The notes under the pieces were generated by a model. The model was not told the DNA's origin and made no database searches. It saw only the letters and a program-made list of their open reading frames with translations. Positions 39,901 through 49,700 of a stretch of DNA of 64,000 nucleotides are shown here, piece by piece. Positions within the stretch are counted from its first letter, which is position 1. Every line of letters begins with the position of its first letter. The position numbers were made by a program, and so were the translations under genes. The stretch lies in NCBI GenBank assembly GCA_027452005.1, contig DAIDHF010000008.1:18283-82282 (forward strand), given 5' to 3'. Source of the stretch: Acidimicrobiales bacterium (lineage in GTDB: Bacteria; Actinomycetota; Acidimicrobiia; Acidimicrobiales; JAKAVM01).

Positions 39901-42900
39901 CAGATCGTACCATTGAAGGAAAAGACATCTCCGCCACCATCTCCTGCCCAACAAGAAGTGGGCGTGGCGCAACTGACCGCCGCAATGCCTCCCGAGGCAC
40001 CCGCCACAGCCGCCGCTACTGTCCAGGTCGATCCGTTGAAGGAAAGCCAGTTGTCTGCGTTATCTGTGGTCAGACAAAACTGAGAGAAGCCAGAAGGCTG
40101 GCATGATACCGAGAGCAGGTGGTTTCCGGGATCAATCGCGCTGGCGGCAGACCAGGTGGTCCCATTATAGGTAAAAGCATTCCCCGAGTTATCTACAGCT
40201 GCACAAAATGTAGTACCGAGACAAGAAACGGAATTGAGGGCAGCTGCTCCAGTAATAGTAGCCGGCGAAGACCACGTCGTACCGTCAAAGTAAGCCCATT
40301 TGCCTGCGTTGTCGACTTCCATACAAAAACTCGTAGAGGTACAGGAGATTGAATCGATTACATTTCCAGAGTCCACTGCATTTGTCCAGCCTCGCTGCAA
40401 ATTCGACCAAGTCGACCCGTTGAACGTCAGTGCGTTACCAGATCCATCAACGGTCATGCACATATTTGTCTGCAAACATGAAACAGCCCTTAGTGCAGGT
40501 CCAGTTTCAATTGGGTTCGACCAAGTGGTATCAGTTGTCCAGTTGGTACCATTGTATGCGTACGCGTCGCCTGCCGTGTCAACCGTTACACAAAAAATAG
40601 ATGCACCATTTGGGATACACGATACCGACTCTAGTGGAGTACCCGAACCAGCAATAGTAACTGCAGCAGCCCAGCTAACCCCGTTGAACGTTACGTAGGC
40701 GTGACTGGCGTCAACGGCAACACAAGAAGTTGTAGAAATACACGAAACAGAGTTGATTAGGGCTCCAGAGTCGGCAGTGAGTGACGCCCAGGTTGACCCA
40801 TTGAACTTGAGGCCATGACCCGAAGCATCTACCGCCTCACAAAAGGTAGAAGATAAACATGATACTGAGGTAAGCCTGGTTGAACCATCAATATTAGTTG
40901 CCGCAGACCACGACGTCCCTGAGTAACTAAGTACGTTCCCTGCACTATCAGTCGCCATGCAAAACGAACTTGAAGAACACGACACACTAGTAAGCCCTGC
41001 TAGGTTATCAATCTGCGTCTTCGCCCAAGATGAGCCCGTATAGGTAAGTTCAGCCCCATTTGAGTCAACGGCAACGCAGAAAAAGTTGCTCTGACAAGAC
41101 ACTCCTGTTAGCGAGGTGCTGTCTATTTGGTTAGCCGTGGTCCACGAGGTGGTTGATCCAGGGTACGTGAACTCTCGTCCCCCGCTGTCAACTGCTACAC
41201 AGTATGGAGTGTTGACAAAGGCCGCCAAGGTACAGCTAACCGCGTTGAACGAAATTGCATGACTTGTTGAGGAGTACCCGCCGTCAATCGTAGTGGGTGT
41301 CGACCAGGCGGCCAATATATCTATGGAGTACGCCTTTGTATAGGTTAATATAGGGTTTGAAGAGTCCGTGACAGTAATATTTACTATTGCGTCACCTTGG
41401 ACGGTTGGGGTTCCAGAGATCAAAAAGTTGTTGCCCGATGGAACTGCCGACAGGCCCGTAGGGAGCGTCCCGGTGTATGACCACGTGTAAGGTGAAATTC
41501 CGCCTGCCGCGGTCAAGGTTACTCCTTGACCACTCGGGCCATACTTTTGGTTGACCACGTCGGCTGGAAGCGACGTATTGGTAATCGTGAGCGACGTTGT
41601 AGAGCCAGTCAGAACTCTACCGTCGTTATCTACTACGAGGCACTGCGTGCCTGAAATACAAGAAATTCCATTCACCGATACCGTAGCGGTATCAATGGGC
41701 ATAGTTGTTGTCTCTTCAAGCCAGGTTGGAGTGGGACTCTTGGAAGATGGATCAGATGTTGTCCATACGTCGTTATTAGCGTCAATGGCCAAACACACCG
41801 ACGTACTCGGACAGCTAACAACCCTAAATCCACTTGCTGGACCAATTGAGGGAAGTACAGTCCAAGCGCTAAGCCCCCCTGTAGGGTTAGCGGAGTAAAT
41901 TACGTTCCCATGACTGTCAACACCGGTACATAAGAGTACAGAGGTACATGACATGGAAGTTATTGAGTACGTCCCGTCTACGTGTAGTGCCGTCCATCCT
42001 GTCGCCCCTGAGGTTGGACTGGTCGACACAAATATGCTCCCTTGATTATCGGCGGCCACACAAAACGAGGATGATGGACACGAGATCGAGTTCAAGGTGT
42101 TCTGCTGAGGCGGAATCGCACTTGGGTTATCTATTGGCACGACAACCCATGTAGCAGGACCTCCAGGAACGTTAGTTGAATATACAACGTCTCCTTTGTT
42201 GTCAATCGCGACGCACATTGTTGACGACCCACAAGATATCCCGGTCAGCTTGAGGTTTGAATCAATGTCGCCCGGCGACGACCAGGCGCTAGAGCCCCCA
42301 CCTGGATTTGTGGTGGTTAGCTCATTGCCGAGATTATCGACAGCGGTACACGAGGTAGTAGTTGGACAAGATATACCCGTAATCGTGTTTATTCCGTCAA
42401 TAGCTATTGGTGGGCTCCAGGCGCCAGAACTTGTGCTGGTTGGAGTGGTAGAGGTAACAATCCGACCGTTATTGTCACCTGCAACACACAGAGAACTGGA
42501 AGGACATGAGATGGCCTCCAGACTGTTGACCCCGTCGGCACTGGCTACTTCAGTCCAGGCCGCCGTCGAGTTCGGAGTTGAGCTATACCAGACGTTACCC
42601 GAACTATCGGCAGCAAAACACTCGGTAGTTCCAGGACAAGAAACACCTACTAGAGGGAGATTGGTTCCGGCAGTTTCTAGGCTTACCGAGGTCCACGATC
42701 CAGCGGCAAGATAGGCCGCACTATATCCACTTCCAATAGTTCCACCCACGCCGAAGCATAAGTTTTGAGAAGGACAGCTAATCCGAATCATTGATCCCGT
42801 GACTCCTGATGCGGCGATAGCACTCCAGGTAGTCCCCCCCGTAGTTGAAAATGAGTTCCCAGCGGCATTGATTGCATAACACTCACTTGCCGGAGAGTCA

Positions 42901-43649
42901 GTACAGCTAACCGTGTTGGTTTCAGTAAGAGCTACTATCGTGCCGGCTGCCGACCACGCCGCACCATTGTAGTTGAAACCATTCCCAACATTGTCTACAG
43001 CGGCGCACACCGAATTTGGTGCACAAGACACTGACTCGATTATGTTTGGGTTATCCCCCAAGGTTGCCGCTGTAGGCCAACCGGACTGTGTCGCAGGATT
43101 ACCACCCACTGGGGTATCGAACACAAAGCCTTGCGTGGTCCCCACTATGCAGAAGGTCGCACTGGCACAGGAAACAGAAGTAAAGTGATACTTAGAAGTT
43201 GTATATGCGCTCGGGCTCACGTTGGTCCATGACGAGACAACTGTTGGATTGGTTGAGGCAAAGATGTTACCCACTGAATCTACGGCAACACAGAATGAAG
43301 TGGTTGGACAGCTTACTGAGTTCAGCCCGTTTTGTCCGTCTATATCGGCTGGCACCCATGACGAACCGAGCCCGGTTGGGTTTGCGGATACATTTACGTA
43401 ACCCAACCCATCTACTGTTACACACATTGAGATACTTGGACACGAGATCGAGGTAATTGCGGTTCCAGACGGCGTAGGTGACGGATACGGATAGCTGTGA
43501 TCAGCATTTGTCGTGGTCCACGTGGTAAATAGCGTTGAGGAGGCCGTCGCTCCGGCTTGGGGCCCACTTTGAAGAAGTAAGGTCAACGGAACCATGCCTA
43601 TGGTAACTGCAAGTGCACTCACCAGCTTTCCTATGTATCGGCGTTTCAA
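36912..43649 (-). CDS. Giant secreted repeat protein 2 (2245 aa): 14 + 21 Cys-pair repeats, He_PIG (1+3), 6 GYW repeats
   Basis: Same architecture as protein 1; stop codon overlaps protein 1 start (ATGA). Confidence 0.9.
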   Translation of the reverse strand: MKRRYIGKLVSALAVTIGMVPLTLLLQSGPQAGATASSTLFTTWTTTNADHSYPYPSPTPSGTAITSISCPSISMCVTVDGLGYVNVSANPTGLGSSWVPADIDGQNGLNSVSCPTTSFCVAVDSVGNIFASTNPTVVSSWTNVSPSAYTTSKYHFTSVSCASATFCIVGTTQGFVFDTPVGGNPATQSGWPTAATLGDNPNIIESVSCAPNSVCAAVDNVGNGFNYNGAAWSAAGTIVALTETNTVSCTDSPASECYAINAAGNSFSTTGGTTWSAIAASGVTGSMIRISCPSQNLCFGVGGTIGSGYSAAYLAAGSWTSVSLETAGTNLPLVGVSCPGTTECFAADSSGNVWYSSTPNSTAAWTEVASADGVNSLEAISCPSSSLCVAGDNNGRIVTSTTPTSTSSGAWSPPIAIDGINTITGISCPTTTSCTAVDNLGNELTTTNPGGGSSAWSSPGDIDSNLKLTGISCGSSTMCVAIDNKGDVVYSTNVPGGPATWVVVPIDNPSAIPPQQNTLNSISCPSSSFCVAADNQGSIFVSTSPTSGATGWTALHVDGTYSITSMSCTSVLLCTGVDSHGNVIYSANPTGGLSAWTVLPSIGPASGFRVVSCPSTSVCLAIDANNDVWTTSDPSSKSPTPTWLEETTTMPIDTATVSVNGISCISGTQCLVVDNDGRVLTGSTTSLTITNTSLPADVVNQKYGPSGQGVTLTAAGGISPYTWSYTGTLPTGLSAVPSGNNFLISGTPTVQGDAIVNITVTDSSNPILTYTKAYSIDILAAWSTPTTIDGGYSSTSHAISFNAVSCTLAAFVNTPYCVAVDSGGREFTYPGSTTSWTTANQIDSTSLTGVSCQSNFFCVAVDSNGAELTYTGSSWAKTQIDNLAGLTSVSCSSSSFCMATDSAGNVLSYSGTSWSAATNIDGSTRLTSVSCLSSTFCEAVDASGHGLKFNGSTWASLTADSGALINSVSCISTTSCVAVDASHAYVTFNGVSWAAAVTIAGSGTPLESVSCIPNGASIFCVTVDTAGDAYAYNGTNWTTDTTWSNPIETGPALRAVSCLQTNMCMTVDGSGNALTFNGSTWSNLQRGWTNAVDSGNVIDSISCTSTSFCMEVDNAGKWAYFDGTTWSSPATITGAAALNSVSCLGTTFCAAVDNSGNAFTYNGTTWSAASAIDPGNHLLSVSCQPSGFSQFCLTTDNADNWLSFNGSTWTVAAAVAGASGGIAAVSCATPTSCWAGDGGGDVFSFNGTIWSGADHIDGTNVFNSISCPTTAFCGAVDNHGNAFTYNGTTWSAASDINVSSAIFAITCNSSSFCIASATSGDVFEYNGSTWSTAENIDGGLSISSASCVSTSFCMVGDASGNILGSTNPISFSPTWNTLSESWTNPIDFVSSTTAVGCVSATLCIVGDGSGNLIVSSNESSSNPMSSAAAWSAPFNVDGTATINSISCPSSTLCVVGDSNGNILTSITPSTTGASSWQVEGVDSTSIKGVSCAVSSSTTLCVATDNLGNIFTTSSPTTGANAWTKISVAAGTSINGVSCPTITLCVAVGNNGGLIYSTNPTGGIGAWAVTTIDPIDPGATSDNLTSVSCPSATFCGAVDSQGNIVTSSSPSGGGSSWTSAQIDATAQTPPLLPIPVALNSVSCESANLCIAGDGNGDALGSLSPGSGSSSWWSAQVDTGGVGLPSLESVACPATSFCMAVDYAGRIVTTNSTGTSFASVSVTTSTLANGVVGQIYGPVTLGASGGSGTYSWSNLSTLPQGLTLSSAGVLTGTPLAAGTYYFTVGVSDTSSPVQSASATLSLVVTTNTLAISTATLANATVNSPYSITLTATGGVAPYNWSIGSGTSLPQGLSLNPSTGAITGTPSGTGTNAFTVDVSDSSVPPQSATANLSITVVAQTSLSISSISLGPAYVGTAYGPDTLVAVGGTSPYTWSIATGTSLPAGLTLNSSTGVIGGTPTSASRTSTFTAEVTDSSSPPKVATLALTITVEGLPGGSPGGTVQPGYWMVASDGGIFNFGSAPFEGSGGGGKVSLAVGMASTPDGKGYWIADFFGNVYAFGDAPTISSPGAMGTMGIVGTPDGKGYWLVTESGGVYAEGDAGSYGSAQGLNLVAPIVGIAATPDGKGYWLAGADGGIFAFGDANYFGSMGGKPLNQPILGIASTPDGGGYWLVASDGGIFSFGDAQFFGSMGGKPLNQPIVGITSTNDGFGYWMVAADGGIFAFGDAQFLGSMGGKPIAQPIVGISEVR
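36915..37652 (-). repeat. Six GYW repeats
   Basis: GYWMVASDGG, GYWIADFFGN, GYWLVTESGG, GYWLAGADGG, GYWLVASDGG, GYWMVAADGG, ending PIVGISEVR*. Confidence 0.88.
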
Positions 43650-43779
43650 CTCGACCTTCTTCCCGCTGCTCTTGTAATTACTGCCAACTTACTCCTATCG
43701 CTAGCGTCGCCCACATTGTCACTCCTGCCAAGACCGACCTTACACTTCATATAATGCCACGCCGTATTCAAAAGTTACC

Positions 43780-46700
43780 TCACAAGCCCGATATTGCCAC
43801 TATAGGTGCCGCCAAGGCCTTTCCCCCCATTGAACCAAAATACTGGGCATCGCCAAAGGAAAATATCCCTCCATCTTCACCGACCTCCCAGTATCCCTTG
43901 CCATCTAACGTGGGTGAAATCCCGACAATTGGGGCAGCAAGTGGCTGGCCCCCCATAGATCCGTAGAACTTGGCGTCACCGAAGGCAAATACCCCGCCAT
44001 CTTCGGCCACCTCCCAATATCCCTGTCCGTCAACTGAAGGAACTATAGTAACTATTGGTGGGGCGCTGGTGGGTAGGTTTGCCGAACCAAATGACCCGGC
44101 ATCCCCAAAGGAAAAGACGGCGCCGGTTGCAGACACCAACCAGTAACCCTTCCCGTCAGGGGTTCCCGCCATGGAGACAATGGTAGGCGAGAATGGGAAG
44201 TTGCCCCTCGACCCAAAGAACTGAGCGTCACCGAAGGCAAATACCCCGCCATCTTCGGCCACCTCCCAATATCCCTGTCCGTCGGGGGTGGGAACCAACT
44301 GGACTACCGGGGCGGTCAAGGTTTTGCCACCCATGGACCCATAGAACTTGGCGTCACCGAAGGCAAATACCCCGCCATCTTCGGCCACCTCCCAATATCC
44401 CTGTCCGTCGGGAGTTGGTGCTGCCGAGATGACCGGGGCAGCCAGGGGCTGGCCCCCCATGGACCCAAAGAACTGGGCGTCGCCGAAGGTGAAAATACCT
44501 CCATCTGATCCGATCTCCCAGTACCCCTGGGTTGACGGATTTACCCTCACCAAAAGTGACAGTGACAACGAGGCAACATTTGGAGTTGGACTTGTTGAGT
44601 CGGTTACCTGGACAGTGAAAGAAGCCGTTACCGAAATAACCGGGGTCCCAGTGATCTGGCCTGCCGAGGTTAGGATTAGACCAGACGGAAGGGCTCCTAG
44701 ACTAACAGTCCACGTATATGGAGCCACTCCCCCTTGGGCGCCCAAAGTTGCACTATATGGGACACCCGAGACCGCGTTTGTGAGGGCAGTGGTTGTAATT
44801 ATCAACACGTTGGAGTTGACGGTAATCGACAGAGCAGCACTAGCCGTCTCGGGCGTGGTCGACGAGTCGGTCACGGTTACCACAAAACTAAAAGTTCCTC
44901 TCGCCGTGGGAGTACCTGAGATAACTCCGGTGGATGCAGCCAGAGAAAGCCCAGCTGGTAGTGCTCCTGAGGAAACCGACCAGGTGTAAGGTGCAGTGCC
45001 TCCGGATGCTCCCAGGGTCTGAGAGTAAGCCACGGTCAACTCACCTGCTGGCAATGAAGTCGTGGTCACCGAGATCGGAATGAGTGGAATATCTAACGTC
45101 AAAGTTTGAGTGGCCGTATTTGCTGGAGTAGCTGAATCTGTCACCTTTACAGTAAAACTAGTACTCCCAGAAACCGTGGGGGTACCCGAAATTATACCCG
45201 TTGATCCAGCCAGGGTAAGCCCGGCCGGTAGGGATCCTGTCGAAATCGACCAGCTATATGGCGTCGTCCCACCGGTTGCAGCCAGGGTTGCCGAATACGC
45301 AACCCCGACAGACCCGTTTGGAAGGGTCGTGGTAGTAATCGTGACCGCAGTCGGGGTTACCGAATTCGACGCACTTGAAGGAGGCCCTGTCCCGGCAATG
45401 TTGATTGCGGCCACTGTAAAGGTGTATGCCGTTGCAGTCGTGAGCCCGGTAATGGTAGTCGAGGTCCCGGTTCCACTTATTGATAGTCCACCACATCCCG
45501 AACAGGTCGGACTGGCTACCACGGTGTACCCGGTGATGGGTGACCCCCCAGTGCTTGCCGGGGCGGTCCAGGTCAAGGTCACGTTGGGGCCATTCACGGA
45601 AGCCACGGGAGTCCCCGGGGCCCCAGGCACCGTCACCGCAAACGAACTCGTGAGTAGGGTCCCGCCAAGTCCAGAAACACAGGTGCTCGACGACACACAA
45701 CTAATCTGGTTCGTGCACGGAGTAGAAGTCCCGCAAGTGACCTGGTTGTTGGAGGTCGAGTTGAGGTTGGCCGCACTCGAGGCCATCGTGGTTATCGACC
45801 AGGCCGTCCCAAAGTTGACGGTCTCGATCGCGAAACTCTGGGTTCCGTCAAATCCCAGGGCAATGCAGTCCGAGGTCGACGTACATTCCACCGAGGTAAG
45901 CTGGCTGGCTGCCACGCCACTAGGAGGAGTCCCCGACGACCAGGTAGTTCCCGAGTTGGTCGTGGAAACTATGGCCATAGTTGTCGAGGTTGCCCCAACG
46001 GCTATACAGGTCGTAATGGATGGACACGAAATTGCGTTGAGGTAAGAGATCCCGGGGGGCAAGCTTTGGGCGGTCCACGATGTCCCTGAGTTAGTAGTCT
46101 CTTCAATAACCCCACTAGCCCCGTTTGCCCCGACGACAAAGCACTCAGACTGAGACGGACAGGCGATGGAGGAGAGATATGTAGCACCCGAGATCCCAAG
46201 GGGACTCCATGTAGCCCCACTGTTCGTGGTCCCGACGACCGCCCCGGCCCCACTGTCTTGCCCGGAGGCAAAACAACTGGAGGTTGTCGGACAGGCTATT
46301 GCCGCCAACGAGGTCACCCCCGAGACCGCCTGGGTGGTCCACGTAGATCCAAAGTTGGTCGAGTTCAAGACAACCGGAAGTCCACCGGCTTGGGCCGCTA
46401 CGTAGCAGGTGGTTGTCGAGGGACAGCTAACTCCCGACGTGCTCTCAGTCCCACCAGGGATGGCTTGTTCAGACCAACTTACCCCGCCATTAGTGCTGGC
46501 CAGATCGCCCCAGTAGCTACCAACTCCCATACAGTTTGTGCCACCCACACACGACACCGCTCCAATTGATGGGGTCAGGCCCGTCTCGGTGCTCGTCCAG
46601 GTGGAACCCCCGTTTGCACTGGTTGAAACCAGAGGGCCCTGGGAGTTATCGACGCCAGCTCCAACACAGCTGGTAGTGGAATAACAAGATATCCCTGTGT

Positions 46701-49700
46701 AGGTCCCGATGGTCCCGGTTGATTGAGCCGTCCACGATGCACCTGCATTAGCTGTGACAAACATGGATCCCTTCTGGCCTGCCACCCAACAGTCATTTGC
46801 CCCCGAACAGCTAGCGGCCACCAGCCCAACACCTAGGGTTGAAGAGATGTTGGATATAGTCCATGAACTCCCCGGGGACGAAGTCGTAACAATATCGGTG
46901 TTAGTCCCCGACTCGTAGTTGGGACCTACAGCTATACAACTCGACACCGTCACACAGGCAACTGAGGTCAAATTTGAAGCTCCACTTGGAGCACCAGTTA
47001 CAGAGGTCACCTGGGTCCAAGAAAATGAACTCCACTCAAAGACGGCTGGGGTTGTCCCTCCAAGCACCTGGTTGCCTACCACCACGCACTCTGTAGAACT
47101 CGGACAGACGATCGAGTTGAGCGTACCCCCGACTGCTGGGAGACCTACCCCCATCCAGCTGGTCCCACCATTTGTCGTCTCAACTAGTGCGCTAGCCCCG
47201 TTGATAAAACCACCCACGGCAAAACAGGTTGTAGTCGAGATACAAGCAATCGAGTTCAAGTTAGACACGTAACTTTGAAGGGACGTATAGGGAGTCCACG
47301 ATGAACCCCCGTTCGTGGTGGTGAGCAATACGCCGGTCGTACTGCCACTTTGCTGACTTATACTGTCTCCAACGGCAAAACAGGTAGTTGCACTCAGGCA
47401 ACCGTATCCGTTGATTGAGCTAGCCCATCCACTCGAAAGGGTTTCAGGGGTCCAGGCAAGGCCACCGTTCGTCGAGCCAGCTATAAAGCCCCCAGGGGCG
47501 CCAGAGTCGGGGGAAATCTGACCCACACCCCAGCACTGGCCAGCTGTCGAGTAACAGTACACCGAGTTCAGGTCCTCTGATGAAGTCTGTGGCGACCAGG
47601 TGGAAGTCTGGGTCAAGGCGGGGGCACTTGGAATAATTGAAGAAGATGAGCCTCCGGCACTTGGTCCTGCAATGTTGTTGGCCACAACTGTAGCCGTATA
47701 TGGCGTTGCGTTGGTCAGCCCGGTACAGGTATAAGACAGTGCAGAACTGGCAAGGGTGACAGCCGATCCGCACGAACCAGCGGCGGGCGAAAGAGTTAAG
47801 GTATATGAACTAGGTGGACTTCCCGGAGTTGGTGGTACCCACCAGAATGTGGCCTGGGTATTGCCCGGGGCGCCACCCACCTGTGGTGCTCCTAGGACCT
47901 GGTTCATGTTGGACTCTACATATATTCCCGCTAGTCCACTAACCAAACAGGTAGTCGCAGAGGTACAAGTAACCGAAGTTAGACCACTTGTCTGACTTGA
48001 CACCTGCTGGCCATACCATGTGGTTCCACTGTTAGTTGTGGACTCTAGTAGATTGCCTTGGACCACCATGGCACACGTGGTCGCCAAGTCACAGCTAATA
48101 GAGGTGGCGTTGTCGACGGAGGGACTAGGCGAGATTGCACTCCAGGCACCCCCAGCATTAGTAGTCATATTCACACTTGCCACAAGGGACGAGCTATTGC
48201 CCGCCACATAACAAGTCGAGGCCGCTGGACACGAGATAGACGTTGCGCTAGAAATCGCTGAAGTTAGAGATCCCGTCGTTGCGCTCCAGCTGGTTCCATT
48301 AGATGTAGACAAAACCACGGGACCACTAGAGGTAGATCCAACTGCGTAACAGGTTGTCGCCGCCGTACAGGAGATGGAGACTATGTTGGTCGTGGTTGGT
48401 ATGCTAGCGGCCGACCACGAAGCGCCGGTATTATAAAAGAGAACCCCGGAACCCGCATTTGTTCCCCCCACATAGCAATCGGTGGAACCCACAAAACAGG
48501 TAACTGAATCTAAATTTGTCGAAGGTAGGAGCGGACCTTGGAAGCACCAAGTACTCCCACATATTCCAGTATTTTCAAAGATCTCCCCTGTTGACGGAGA
48601 ACCGGAAAGATACCCGACCGCAAAACACGTCGAGGTCGATTCACAGCTAATAGAAGAAAACCAATTTGCATGCCCCGAGATGACTGAGCCTACTGTCCAG
48701 CTGGTTCCTCCATTAGTTGAGCTCTCTACTCCAAAGCCGCTTCCTGCCCCATAACACTGAAGAGGCGACGGGCAAGCAATCGAGGCGGTAGCGGGCAAGA
48801 ACTCTCCACTGCCAGAGCCCTCTGCGTAGGTCCATGTCCCCCCGCCGTTTCCGGTAGAAATAGCGCTTGGGCCTCCTTGGGTAGAACTGCCTTGTCCACC
48901 TACAGCCAAACAATCAAACACCTCTGGACAAGATATTGAAGTGAGAGCATTTGCTCCCTGAGCCGAAGATGTCCAAGAGGTCCCGCCGGTCGTAGTAGCC
49001 ACATATGAATCCCCAAAGGACACTCCTCCAGTGGTAGAACTGTAACCCACCAAGATGCAGTCGGTCGTGGTAGCAACACAGCTAATCGAACTGGGGGTAA
49101 AGCTCGCTGAGGGGCCAAAAAGGCCAACTGACCACGTTGTCCCACTGGAGGTAGTACCTTCCACGGTTGCCGAACCTGAGTTAGACCCGGTCAACCAACA
49201 CGTGGTGACAGATGTGCACGATATCGACGCAATTGAGCTAATCGAGCCAGGCTGGCCTCCTGTCACGCTCCAAGACGTACCACCAGAGTTGGTCAATACC
49301 TCAGGAGTAGAACTTGTAGGACCTACGACGTAACAAGTTGCTGACACACAAGATATGGAGGTAATTGAAGACAGGGTAGGAACAGACTCGCTAGTCAACG
49401 TTGGAAGCCCACCAGAAAAAGTTACATTGAATACAACCTGACCCGAGGTGGAGGTTGCAGCCACCCAACACTGAGGGGTTGAGTTACAGGTTATTGATTC
49501 TGGCGTGTCTGAGTTGGGGATAGCCATAGAATCCAGAGTTCCATTTTGATATAAGAACTGAGTCCCAGAACCACCAAGGCCGGTTGCAATTAGATAACAC
49601 TGGTTTGTTGCCACACATGAGATACCCACAATGGAACCGGTACCTGGTGGAAGAGTTGACGCTGACCAGCTAGCACCCTGTGTCGTGGTTGTTTCTAGTA

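Noticed and set aside
43783-44535. Regularly spaced identical DNA repeats considered as CRISPR-like
   Set aside because: 126-bp period equals 42 codons in an open reading frame; no palindromic repeat/spacer organisation and no cas genes.
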